From positions 60,800,228-60,864,227 of the forward strand of contig NW_023605083.1 in assembly GCF_014898055.3 (NCBI RefSeq): a DNA stretch of 64,000 nt, given 5' to 3'. Under the pieces are notes generated by a model. The model was not told the DNA's origin and searched no databases. It saw only the letters and a program-made list of their open reading frames with translations. The position numbers and the translations under genes are program-made. Each line of letters begins with the position of its first letter. The first letter of the stretch is position 1. This document shows positions 22,118-33,070 of the stretch, piece by piece. This stretch comes from Talpa occidentalis. Lineage: Eukaryota > Chordata > Mammalia > Eulipotyphla > Talpidae.

Positions 22118-22149
22118 AAAAAGACAACTCATTACTAAAAAGACAACTC
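22112..22149. repeat. Tandem duplication of a 19-bp unit
   Basis: atgactaaaaagacaactc is followed directly by attactaaaaagacaactc, differing at one base. It overlaps the right end of the Tigger-like element. Confidence 0.9.
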
Positions 22150-22299
22150 TGAGTAATTTGCCTTGAGCATGAATCAATGCCTTCCCAATGTGGTTTTCCT
22201 GTGAGAAGTTCTTATGTATGTAACAATAGCTGTGTGAAGAATGATGTACCCCACAGAACTAAACTTCTTTAGCTTACAAACTTGGTAGGGGAAAAAGAA

Positions 22300-22555
22300 C
22301 TACAATCTGTTGAGTACCCCTATGTGCCAAAGGCTATCTATGTCTTTTATCCTCATTTTTTGCATTCACATCTCAAAGGAACCCTGTGAGGGAGACACTG
22401 TTATCACCATTTCTCAGAGGAGGAAACTGAACCACAGCAATGTGAAATGACCTGCCCAAGGCCACACAGCTCATGCACAGAGAAGTTGGAATTTGGCACA
22501 GTCTGACCACAGAGTGCATGCTCTTTCCAGTAAACCACACTGCTGATCTGGGATT
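22300..22555 (-). repeat. MIR, nearly full length
   Basis: The MIR complement is clear from tgttgagtacccctatgtgc through gaaccctgtgagggagacac, ccatttctcagaggaggaaa, ctgcccaaggccacacagct to gtgcatgctctttccag. Confidence 0.85.
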
Positions 22556-22665
22556 GCACTTAATCCCCACTGCTACACACTTCAAGTAGGGATACCTAAG
22601 TGGGCTTTCAAATCCACTAGAATCCCCCTAGTATACTCATTCAGAATAAACACCTTGCCTTCATT

Positions 22666-22668
<3 letters not shown>

Positions 22669-22699
<31 letters not shown>
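22669..22699. repeat. (CA)n microsatellite
   Basis: About 15 uninterrupted CA units. Length is probably polymorphic. Confidence 0.97.
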
Positions 22700-22704
<5 letters not shown>

Positions 22705-22899
22705 GTACCTGTACCTTCACCCCAAGAAAGTTCTTTGGTTGAATGGGAATGGATCTTCCTTATAAAAAGGATGATATACTATTGCCAGAGAATTCTCAGT
22801 ATTTCTAATTGCTAGGCTCTCAGCTTGGGTTTCTAATATACAAAGCCTGTCTGAATCCGTTTCATAAAGTTCACCGACTATTTCTAGTGCTATTATTCA

Positions 22900-23115
22900 G
22901 CTATCATTAATTGAGTGTTCTCTACCTATGTTCCTGGTAGTGTTCTAGCTATTCATGTGCATCATCCCACTTAATTTTACAGTAAGTCTACAAAAGAGAT
23001 ACTGTTGACTCTTGAGAATTATTCCATTCATGAGAAAGTTAAGGTTTAGAAAGAGTCAGTAACTCAGAAAACTTGGCCCAAAACAGCCCAATTCCAAAGA
23101 CCAATGGCAGACCTG
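22900..23115 (-). repeat. MIR
   Basis: MIR complement: attaattgagtgttctctacc, tcctggtagtgttctagct, catcccacttaattttacag, attccattcatgagaaagtt, agtaactcagaaaacttggc. Confidence 0.65.
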
Positions 23116-23499
23116 GTAATTTAACACCTGAAACAGATCACTTTATAAAATTTTCATTCTATATTACAAAATTATTTTCAGTAATGCTCATAAAATAATT
23201 ATTAAGATACTTATTCTTTAGTTTTAAAACAGTTAATCCAAAAAGGAACAAAAACGTCAATGTTAAGCAAACTATTCAAGGTGAGTAAAATATTTCACAT
23301 ATGCACCAATACTTGCATTCACCAAACAAAAAGATACCACCTCACAATTCTTATGTGGGCTCACTGTCTCAAACTGTAAATGCATAAAACCTCTCACTGG
23401 ACATACAGACTAACAGAACAATGTAACTTAAAGTCTGTTTCATCTTCATAATCACTGTGGTATTATTGTTTATTTCAAATATTCCCTTAAACATAGGAA
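23116..23499. other. Unassigned sequence
   Basis: AT-rich, no feature recognised. Confidence 0.4.
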
Positions 23500-23757
23500 C
23501 AGGGTCCTCCCTGGTGGCATAGGGGTTAAATCTCAGCTATCACCACAACAACCTGAGTTCGATCCCTGGCCAGGCAACTAACCCACAATGGCTCAGCAGA
23601 CCTCTCCTGTCTCGTCCACTGTTCCCCTCAGCAGTGTATTTCAGTAGATCCACCTGTTCTGCTCCCCACTCTGTCTCTGTTGAATCCTCTCACTTCCTCC
23701 TACTCTCACCCCTCTGACTTAAACCTCAGTCCTCCTATGCAAAAATAAATTAAAAAA
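23500..23757 (+). mobile_element. tRNA-derived SINE, third subtype
   Basis: The head ggtcctccctggtggcatag is followed by ttaaatctcagctatcaccac instead of the usual agcactgtgaagctgtctgc. A gagttcgatccctgg B box and the common body follow. The copy at 44911 has the same variant block. Imperfect target duplications aaacatagga / aaacacagga lie at 23489-23498 and 23759-23768. Confidence 0.88.
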
Positions 23758-23768
23758 TAAACACAGGA

Positions 23769-25000
23769 ATGGACCAGCTACAGGTATTGGAGACACAAAG
23801 TACATATGAAATAATAAGCAAAGATTCTAAGACATTTATGAACTTACTCTCAAAACCAACACATGTAGCTGAGTCCACGTATAGAGAGCATAACTTGCCG
23901 CTTTCTTAATTATAATCTTCCATATTGAAGACAGTGCTCTTCAAAGGATAAGAGAGAAAAATGTGCTATCATGAAATGTGCATGTATATTAAGTTACACT
24001 AGTAGCTATTCAAAATTAAAGATCTTCTCCAGGTATATTTTATTGCTGTCATTGTTAAAAATTGTGAGTGCCATATACCTCATATCACCTACACCCAAGG
24101 CGGACCCCACCCACTACCATCACCTTCTCTTGGTAAGCCATTGCCAAAGAGGTCTCCATCTCCCTGCCACACTTGTATTCTGTTAGTCAAGCTCAGTCAT
24201 GCCCTTTCCTACTTGTCCTGCAAATCTCCACATGGCATGCGAATCTCCACAAGGGCGGAAGACCAGTTCTTCTCCAACATGGAGCTCTATGAAGACCTCC
24301 CTGCTTTTTAGAAGGAAAGTAGAGTTTCTGGCCTCAGCAACTTTGAAGACCTACCTGTTATTCAGTAAGCCTCCCTTTCTGGTCTCTTCCTAAGTACCAC
24401 TTAGTAACAGCTGCTTCATCATAGCCACTAAGTTGACAACCTATATTCTTCCCATCCTTGTTCGTGTTCTGTTGTTTCATGCACTCTTACTTGTAAGTTG
24501 TGTACATAAACCAGTATTATCCAAGAAAAAAAATTGTTGCAGTCACTATTGCGACTGCAAATAGTAAAAAGCAAAATTAGCATTTTTAATATCCTTTTCC
24601 AATGGCTGAAAAACCCAAGAATTTGTGAGGATTTGAGAATACCTCTTCAAATAGAACCTAAAACACTAAATGCCCTATGTAAATTGGCTAAGAGAATGGG
24701 AAAAGATTACATTTTAAATAAAACTGATTTAAGTCAGGAAGATTTTGTGGGAAAAAAATAACTGCTGAAATTAATTTTTTGCATTATACACTGTCATATT
24801 GTATGCCATAAATGTTGAGAAAATATCTGGTGTTTATAAGGCATCAATAAATATTTCATGAATGAATGAGACTATAAAATATTATTTATACCGATTCAGA
24901 ATATGTTGTCATTTGTAGTTCATTCTCCTAAAATGATTCACCTAAATTGCCACCAAATTATAATATTCATTCTTAGGAAAATTTAATCTCTTGACAATTC
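23769..25000. other. Unassigned sequence
   Basis: No repeat or gene recognised. The 64-75-codon frames between 23971 and 24761 have no domain. Confidence 0.4.
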
Positions 25001-25004
25001 ATCT

Positions 25005-25100
25005 GAGCTAATCTTCATTAATCCCTACAGTAAATTGAGAAAGATAATAGGTCATTAATTTCCCTATTTTGGAAATGGCAATACTGAGACATGGTGACAG
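25005..25100 (-). repeat. Possible MIR fragment
   Basis: cttcattaatccctacagtaaattgag and ttccctattttggaaatggcaatactgagac fit the complement of the MIR 3' half. Confidence 0.4.
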
Positions 25101-25194
25101 GAGTGATTCCCTTGAGTGCTTCAGGGTAGGTGACAAGAAAGGAGGTAAGGGTGGAGCCCCAAGACTTGCTGTCACCAACTGAGAATAGAGCTTC

Positions 25195-25500
25195 ATGAAG
25201 AGTCGTGAAATCTCAGGGGTGGAAGGCACCTCAAAGGCTGTCTCCTACTATCCTCACCCCAGCCTCAGTCAATGCCTTGTTCCCACTAGCACCTTCAACC
25301 TCGGTCACCAATACAGTATCTCTAAGAACAGTGAGTTCACTATCTCTGAGTTGAACCACCTGCTTTTGGACATCTGTGACTATTAAAAAATTCTTCCCAT
25401 GTTGAGCTGAACTCTGTCACTTGATATCTTTAATTCACTGTTCTGAAGCTAAACAGACAAGTCTAATTAGTCTCTCTTCATGTGACCTACCTTCAAAAGT
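25195..25500 (+). repeat. Possible ancient CR1-like relic
   Basis: The run ggtggaaggcacctcaaagg, gtgagttcactatctctgag, attcttcccatgttgagctg, acaagtctaattagtctctc and catgtgacctaccttcaaa follows the order of a very old vertebrate CR1/L3-type repeat. Identification is from memory and tentative. Confidence 0.4.
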
Positions 25501-26880
25501 AAGACGGCAGCAAGCATTTCACAGTCAGCTGACCCAGCTCTTTCTGTCTTCATAGGACACAAGTTCAAATTCTCACACTACCCTAGTCACCAACCTTGTA
25601 ACAAATTGGCACGACTTTGCTAACTTGTCCATGCTTTTCTTTGCTTATTTCTTAGCTTAGAAACAAAGACACAAGACATGAGAGAATTTCTACTCTATAT
25701 CTTTCCAATATTTCAAATAATTTTCTAGCAACCAAAGCGATCTTGTAGTTAAGGTTCCACTGATTAAGACAATGTCCTACAGAGCACAAAATATAATAGG
25801 TCACTTCATGTGGTAAAGAACAAAGATTGGGTCAAAGGTTATCACCTCATTAAAAAAAAGAATTATTTCCCTTAAAAAAAAAAACAAAACTTGTTATGTG
25901 ACTATTTTTATATAAATAACCCTTGAGTGATAGCAATGAAAATTAAAGTGAAATAAAAAATACACTCAGCATTTTGTCACTCACCAAAAAGTCCTTTTCA
26001 TCTTTCTTTTTTGTCCACCATTTCTTGCCCACACAACCCATGTATTCTCTACCACCCATGCCCCATCCATCCAACAAGTTAGAAAGGGACAGCAGGATGA
26101 ATATTTCACACCTCACTCTTCAGTATACATTAGTCAAACTAAAAAGAGTGGGATTTCTATTTGGACTCATTCGGTCCTTTTCAACCTGAAGTTTCTCTAG
26201 TTCTCTCTTCTTATATTTCTGATCTCTAATTAATAGGAATGTCTTTTCAATGATTCCACATATAGTAGGGTAGGTATTAAACCTGATGTTTTGTAACTGA
26301 GCTACAGTCTAGAAACAGAAAAGCCAAGAAAGAGAGGAGATAGGAGACCTGGGAGCAGACTTACCATCCTTCCTTTAAGCCTGTGTCACTTTCCTAAAGA
26401 GCCCACTGTCTGACACAGAACATTCAGACTGCAAGGGGAGAGAAGCAAAGAATAAAGTGAGGGGTGACAGAAATGAAGGTGCCGTGTATATGCTTAATCC
26501 AAGCAAAACCAAACCATGAATAATATATCTTTGCACAACTCTATTGCAAATAAACATATAAGCAATCAGTCTGCAACTGATACTTTGCAAAATAAAGCAA
26601 CAGAGACAGTCCCCGCCCTCAAGCATGCTTGATTTGAATTCCATAAAATGATGTCAAAGTGAGCTGGAAAGGTAAGTCTGGCCAGGTGGGCAAGAGAAGG
26701 GGTCCGTGGCAGAGAAGTCTGTAGGAATCACAGGTCTGTTGCTGAAAGGAAAGTATGGGCATTGCCTAACTTAAATTCTAGACCCCACCTCTGACTTCCA
26801 GCATTGAAATAGGACTAACTGGACGCAATCAGCAAGTTTACGGTGAGTGAGAATTAGGTAAATAAAGTGTGGAGAAAGAG
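25501..26880. other. Mostly unassigned sequence
   Basis: No gene recognised. Around 26590-26640, gagacagtccccgccctcaagc resembles a common old repeat (ccctgccctcatggagcttac). Confidence 0.35.
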
Positions 26881-26901
26881 TTCTGTAAATGCACAACTAT
26901 T

Positions 26902-27216
26902 TTTTTTAATTTAAATTTTATTTTTATATTCCCCATACAATTATAACCCCCTTATTTTGACCCCAATCCCTCCTTTCCTCACCCCCCCACCCCCTATAGA
27001 GTGTCTCTGGTTCATAGTTGTTTGTTGATTTAGGTATTTTCTTTCTTATAGTTATTCTTTTTCCTGATCCCTTATTTAAGTTTTCTAGATTCCTGAGATG
27101 AGTGAGACCATCCGGTATTTTTCTTTTTCTTTCTGGCTTATTTCGCTGAGCTTGATCCCTTCCAGCTCCATCCATGTTGCTGCAAATTGCATGTGTTTAT
27201 CTTTTTTGAATGCTGA
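26902..27216 (-). mobile_element. Young L1, severely 5'-truncated (about 315 bp)
   Basis: The plus strand repeats the terminal part of the L1 at 45.7-46.0 kb: attttatttttatattcccc, gtgtctctggttcatagttg, agtgagaccatccggtattt, cttccagctccatccatgtt. It covers the ORF2 C-terminal codons, the stop and the 3' UTR. A direct repeat gtaaatgcacaactatt flanks it (26885-26901 and 27217-27233), so it inserted at this size. A few substitutions make it a little older than the two long copies. Confidence 0.95.
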
Positions 27217-27344
27217 GTAAATGCACAACTATTAAAACACACACAGCTATAAATTAAACCTTGGCCCTTGGAAGCACAAACCCATGAAAATTCCATAGTC
27301 AGTCTGTGGATTAATAATCCTCGTACCTTTGTTTGCCTCCACTG

Positions 27345-27490
27345 TTGATGTTATATTAATATTCATTGAGAATCTACCTGCTTGCCAACCACATGTACAT
27401 GAATTAACTTGAATCCTACCCAAACCCTGCCAGGTAACTACCATTAGTCCCAATTTAATGAATATGAGAATAGATTTAGAATTTATTTTG
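27345..27490 (-). repeat. MIR fragment
   Basis: attcattgagaatctacctgc, gaattaacttgaatcctaccc, ccattagtcccaatttaatg fit the MIR complement. Confidence 0.5.
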
Positions 27491-27599
27491 CTCATTTAAT
27501 CACACTTTCATAATCTTCTTAGTCTGTCCTCAGCATTTCTTTCAACATAATTCTACCAGAATATTGAGTCAAGATTCCAGTTCCATTTAACAGGTTGCT

Positions 27600-27690
27600 T
27601 CATTAGTTCATTCATTCAACCAATATTTGTCAAGTGCCTACCAGGTGCAATGGATTGTGCCGGGCACTGCAGAGACTATGTTAACAGAAA
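27600..27690. repeat. Old interspersed repeat fragment
   Basis: ttcattcattcaaccaatat, ttgtcaagtgcctaccaggt and gtgccgggcactgcagagac are the well-known 'caacaaatatttattgagtgcctac...ggcactg' type of old repeat. I leave the family open. Confidence 0.5.
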
Positions 27691-27727
27691 AGGGCTCTGA
27701 ACTTTGCTTATCTATGCTATAAAATGT

Positions 27728-28700
27728 GAAAAGGAAAATTTCTTTAATTAATGGTGCTGGAGTAACTGGAAGGTCACATACAAAAGAATGAAGCTGGACC
27801 ACTCATCAGCTCCATATACAAAAATGAACTCCAAACAGATTAAAGATTTAGATACAATACCTGCAACAATAAAATATATAGGAGAAGACATCGGTGATAT
27901 GTTCCTTGATATCAATAAATGCTTTTGGTCACATGGCCCTTATAGCAAGGGAAATAAAAGCAAAAACAACGGGGATTACCTCAAGTTAAAAAGCTTGGCA
28001 AAAGAACGGCAAAAGAAAAATACAAGAAGATTAAAGAGATACCCTATTGAATGGGAGAAAATAGTCACACAATATATATAGATAAGGGGTTAATATCCCA
28101 TATATATTTAAAAACTCATACAATTCAACAACAACAAAAAAAAAATTACTAAATGGGCAGCAGATATGAACAATTCACCAAAGAAGATATATCCAGAAAG
28201 CCAGCAAACATATGAAAAAATGTTCATCATCTCTTCTCTTCCAATAAAAAAGATACAGATTAAAATTGCAGAGATACATTTTCACACCTGTGAGAAGGGC
28301 ACATGTTAAAAAGACCTCCAATAACAGGTTCTAGAGAGGATACAGAGAAAGAGGAACTTTACACTGTTGATAGGAATGTAAACTGGTGTAACCATAATGG
28401 AAAACAATCTGGAGTTACCTTTAAAAACAGAACATGGAAACCCCACTCTTGGATATCTATCCAAAGAACATGAAAGCATTGATGCAACAACCCATATGTT
28501 CCTCAATGTTCATAGCAGCATTATTTACAATAGCCAGGACATGAAGCAATGTAAATGCCCATCAGTAGATGATTAGATCAACAAGATGTGCTCTAGTCAC
28601 ACTAGGGAACACAATTCAGCCATGAGGAAAGATGAAATGCAGCCACTGTAGTAAAGCAAGTCAGAACAATAAAAACAAATACTGGAATTTTATAGAGGAG
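27728..28700 (+). mobile_element. Old L1 fragment, 3' third of ORF2
   Basis: Blocks match the young L1 ORF2 throughout: attaatggtgctggagtaac, aaagaatgaagctggaccac, ggggattacctcaagttaaa, aatgggcagcagatatgaac, ctgttgataggaatgtaaac, atttacaatagccaggacat. Many stops and indels interrupt it; the longest open piece is 97 codons (27788-28081). This is an inactive eutherian-age copy. Confidence 0.9.
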
Positions 28701-28873
28701 ACAATTCAATACACAAATCCTTTCAAAAATTAGTGGGATCAACAAGCATGGTGAGGGCTCTGAAAAACAGAATAGGAGTCTGTTCTTTCATAGTTGGCAT
28801 TCTGAATGGAGGAAACAGGTGATACCAACAAACTACCGCATAGGGGCAAGCACTCTCAAGAATATTTAAATGG

Positions 28874-29153
28874 GGCCTCCCCGGTGGTGCAGCAGTTGAG
28901 CGCTGGGTTGCGAAGCTGCCCGCAGCCTCTGCAACGCCAGTTCGATCCCCAGCTGCTCCCTGGCCACTGGAGGAGGGTCCCACATGGTGCGCAGACCTCT
29001 CCTGCCACCCGCTGCTCCCCTCAGCAGTGTCCTTCGGTCCCTCTGCCTGCTCTGCTCCCCGCTCTGGCTCTGGTGAATTCTCTCACCCTCCCGCGCTTCT
29101 GCCTGTACCCAGTGCTTGAATAAATAAATAAATAAATCTTTAAAAAAAAAAAA
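28874..29153 (+). mobile_element. tRNA-derived SINE, young subtype, near-consensus
   Basis: The best-preserved young copy: tggtgcagcag A box, agttcgatcccc B box, ccactggaggagggtcccac, gctctggtgaattctctcac, aataaataaatctttaaaaa. A perfect 16-bp target duplication aagaatatttaaatgg flanks it (28858-28873 and 29154-29169). The bottom-strand nick reads TTCTT/GA. Confidence 0.97.
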
Positions 29154-29169
29154 AAGAATATTTAAATGG

Positions 29170-30029
29170 ATATTTGAATGATTACTAGGTAGATGGACAA
29201 AATTGTACTTTAGCCTGTTAAAAAGTTTGTATTTTCCTCAACAAAACATAAAATGGAGCTTGTATTAGGTGTTCCATCCTGTTTTTCTACCAAAGGCAAA
29301 TGATTCAAGGGCCAAGATAAGGGCTTCCTGTTATCAATACAGGCTTATCAATCTAACGGAATCAGGCAATTTGGAGGCCTGGGTGCACTTTCATCCAACA
29401 ATCCTCTTTTAAACATCCTTAGCTATTTACACCTTTCAGACTGCCCGCCAGCCTGAGGGTATGGAATAAAATGGAGACAGTTCTGCAGAAGTTCCTGTCT
29501 GCAAATTCCACAGGTCCACTGTGATAAAAGCCCATTACTGTCAAGCATGATGGGATCCAGAATCTGCATATTTCCTACAAGGAACACAGAGATGTGGGAA
29601 CTGCTAGTGTCAGAAATAAAACCAAGGGCACTTTGAACCAAAATGATAGAGAGACAAATACCATTCAAGAATATCTTGGGAAGTGTTTGACAAACTACAT
29701 ATGGATTCTTGCCCAAAGCTGCTCAGTTTATTACCACCAAAAATTAGTTTGGCTTCGCTGATTACATTGCAAATCATAATACGCACTATAATATTCTGTG
29801 GTTTGCTAATGATCAGAATAAATCTGAAAACATCAAGCATAATTCCTATGCTGTTTTGCAAATCTTCCTGATACGCTCTCAACGGTGCCCAAGATAATGT
29901 GATCAGTGCCTTCAATGATAAGAACTCAATTTCTTCATTTCATAAAGCTCTCTCGATAAATAACCCTCCTTGACAGTTTCCTACTCCCTGGGTGGAGAAG
30001 CAAGACAGAAAGTACACAGTATTTGAAGT
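29170..30029. other. Unassigned sequence
   Basis: No repeat or gene recognised. Overlapping frames at 29423-29915 have no domain. Confidence 0.4.
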
Positions 30030-30230
30030 TCAAGATCTAGTTGGGGACGTATCTCTGCCACTTCCTGGTGAGTCATCTCTAAGCTATTTGCCCTCGTTGA
30101 GATTGTTTCCTCATCTGTGAAATGGGGATAGTAACACCTATCCATCAGCACTTTCATGAGGCTTATGCAAAGGCATGTGCATTCACACACATCACAGATG
30201 GTAAAACATATAGCTGGTTATGGTTATTAC
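30030..30230 (+). repeat. MIR
   Basis: atctctgccacttcctggtg, agtcatctctaagctatttg, gtttcctcatctgtgaaatg, gggatagtaacacctatcc, and gaggcttatgcaaaggcatg follow the MIR order. Confidence 0.8.
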
Positions 30231-31024
30231 TAAGGAGCCACTGTTGCAAACAGGATAAGACATTGTCAATCTGGGAAGCTCAGCAACTATTCGTACACTT
30301 CTTTCAGCCTAAAAAAATGTCATCGGGCTGGGTCATGGGTCATTTAGGACCTCCAATATTAAAACATCTAGCAGAAATGACAGTGCATTATCTAAGTTCT
30401 GCTGTGTCACCATTACTCAGAGCAGCACCTAACTCCCAAGAGAATCATCACAAGCACTGAGCAAACATTTCACTCATCTACTCACTCACTCATCCCCCTT
30501 CTATCACTAGACACCCAGAGGGAAGGCAGCAACAACAACAAGTTAACTCTCCTGGGCAGGCTTCTATTTATAAGCAGCAGGCGCTAAGTCCATCTTATTT
30601 AAGCAGAATTTATTAGGGGAAAGGGGATGACTCACAGAATTTCTGGGTAATTTAGAGTACCAGATGCCAAAAAATGGGCAAGAACTAAAGAGAAAAGGCA
30701 CGCATGACAACACACCTAAAATCCCACCACAAGGAAGATCCAGTGAAGACACCCTGGCTGGTCATATTAACAGGCTGCTCTGATAACAGGCTGTTCTTAC
30801 TGCTGCCAAGTTCAACAAGATACACCCCCAGGGAGATGGAAGATGCAACCCTGACTCTGAAGCTGCGGTGTTTGATGAGACAAGCCAGAGCCTCGGGTCC
30901 CAGTGGAGAGGGAGAAGCAGCACGTCGCCTTTTGGTTTTGGTGGTGGAGGCGATCCTTCCAGGACCGATGGAATCCTCCAGATAGAAGGATGGATTTTAG
31001 ATGCCAGCCAGTCAGATGGGTACT
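30231..31024. other. Unassigned sequence
   Basis: Three overlapping frames at 30704-31103 are in different phases on both strands. None has a domain. Confidence 0.4.
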
Positions 31025-31240
31025 CAGTGCCTCTGATGTGCCAGACACTGTGCTAAGCAACCTACACGTAATATCTCATTTGATCCTCACAGCAGTCTTA
31101 TGAGACAGATAGTTTACTATTATACTTTACTGATAAACTGAGAGTTATCTCAAGGAAGAAACTCACCAAGGTTGTACAGCTAATAAATGGCAAAGCCCTA
31201 ACTCAAGTTCAGTTTCTTACAAATACACTACACTACAAAG
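31025..31240 (-). repeat. MIR
   Basis: gatgtgccagacactgtgct, taatatctcatttgatcctc, acagcagtcttatgagacag, actgataaactgagagttat, ggttgtacagctaataaatg: a clear MIR complement. Confidence 0.8.
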
Positions 31241-32064
31241 AGGCAAAGAAGTACAGGGGTTCTCAGGATCAAAGGCAAGAAACCCCTGAACCAGGAATGA
31301 GAGAAGGCACCCCAAGGAAGAGAGGTTTCAATGAGCTTTAACAGATGAGAAATTGATTAGGTATGAAAAGAAGGTATGTGAAAAGAAAGGACAAAGGTAG
31401 CAGTGGTTAAGAGACCCCCAAGGCCAGGGAAGAGCATATGAAAAGGAAAAGTGGCAGGAAGCAAACTCCTATTTCTTGGAACCAGAGGCCTTTGTTCCTG
31501 CAGTACAGTTAGAGAAAAGGGCAAAAAGGAGGGAGTAGGAATAGGAAATACAGTGCTCCAGCCTCTGGCACACATTTGTCCCTACAAAAGAATCCCCTAA
31601 GAGAGTCCAGATCATTCCAAATTATAAAGAGTGTCCATAACCAAGCTCAGGCATTGAAGAGTGATGCTGAAAGTGTTTAATGCATTTGTCTTCACTAAAG
31701 TAATAGTAGTAGTAGAATAAAGTGAGCAGCCCATCCTGACAGCACCCTTTTCCGAGCCTGATATCACTATCCTAACTCTAGAATCCACAGGACAAGCGCA
31801 GTGGGATTCCACAGAGAGAGTTTAGATTGCAGTGCTCCTGAGGTCAGGTGATCTAAGTGTATTGCTGAGAGTGATCCATCACCAGTGCCCAACTAGTCTG
31901 GTCAAGGTCAGGCTCTACAGAGATCCTCCTCCCAGGCAAATCTGGTAAAGAGCAAAGCTTATTTGATATCTTATTTACCCCACTGTGTATTTGGTTACTG
32001 TGCTACAGTTTAGCCTCTCCCTAACTCCCTAAGGTTTAATCTGAAAAAGTACAAAAGGAGTAAG
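31241..32064. other. Unassigned sequence
   Basis: No feature recognised. Confidence 0.4.
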
Positions 32065-32210
32065 CATGTGTTCCTTTAAAGACATATAGATTTCAGTTCT
32101 AATTCTAGCTTTACCACTAACCATCAACAATTAACCACCCTGGCTCTCATTTCTTCTCATGTAAAAAAATGGGTAAATAATACCAAGATTTCAAGTTGTT
32201 AAAGGGAGTG
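32065..32210 (+). repeat. MIR fragment
   Basis: tagatttcagttctaattct, agctttaccactaaccatc, ctggctctcatttcttctca, tgtaaaaaaatgggtaaata correspond to the MIR 5' half and core. Confidence 0.55.
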
Positions 32211-32249
32211 CCCAACCGCTACTATTTGTTATTGTGCTCTTATTTCATG

Positions 32250-32286
32250 CCACTGATAAGGGCCACTGATAAGGCCCACTGATAAT
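32250..32286. repeat. Three tandem copies of a 12-13-bp unit
   Basis: ccactgataagg, ccactgataagg and ccactgataat stand in a row with one-base spacers. Confidence 0.9.
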
Positions 32287-32299
32287 ACCACATCTAACT

Positions 32300-32964
32300 C
32301 AAACCCCTCTATATATGTGAGAATTCTCAGACTCCAATAGCCTATGAACAGTCAAATTCATCTGATGGAACATGCTATCAATCTGTTAGCTGGCCCTGGA
32401 TTGCGCCCCACCTTTGTACTTTGCATGTCAACCCCGCAACTGGAAGGTGAAGGGAGACTCCACCAACTGAGCAGCAAAGAGTGGACTGTCCCCACCAGAG
32501 CCTTGCAGGTGGGGGTGCTCCGTGCCTGCTGTCAGTGTTTCAGGTAGATGCTGCTCCTTTCATTTCTGTGGTCTGACATGATGACAGATACGACTTTCTG
32601 GGACCAGCTGTAAGGGTGACAAACACACTTCAGTAATGAGGAGCTGTGGGAGAGTTTTATCAATGGTTTTACTGCCTTCTAGAATTTGATTCAAGCAGTT
32701 CTCAATGTGCAGTATGGAGGCAGCAGTTACCCTGCAATGCCAGCACTACACCCTGGCCGGGCTGTCAGTTCTATTCATGGAACTCAAAGCTCTGACTTCT
32801 GTCAGTGCTGATGAGAAGGACAAATTGCCCATTCTGCAGAGTTCTTCAAATATTCTCCTATCAAGTGAGGTGCAGGCAGTAAGAAACCCTCATGGACACC
32901 CTCACCTCCCCACCCACTCCTAGAGGCAACAGACTCTTCCATCTGGAGCCTGATGTCTCAACTT
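32300..32964. other. Unassigned sequence
   Basis: No feature recognised. Short frames at 32344-32547 and 32705-32923 are probably chance. Confidence 0.4.
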
Positions 32965-33070
32965 TTAAAAAAATTACTTTATGGAGGTTTGACTGACATA
33001 TGAAAGTGCTACACATTTAATATATACAACCTGATGAGCTTGGAGATAAGTGTACATCCATGATGTCAGC
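32965..33070 (+). mobile_element. Old L1 fragment
   Basis: attactttatggaggtttgac, tgacatatgaaagtgctaca, catttaatatatacaacctg and gataagtgtacatccatga resemble a common segment of old L1M elements. It is short and diverged. Confidence 0.5.
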
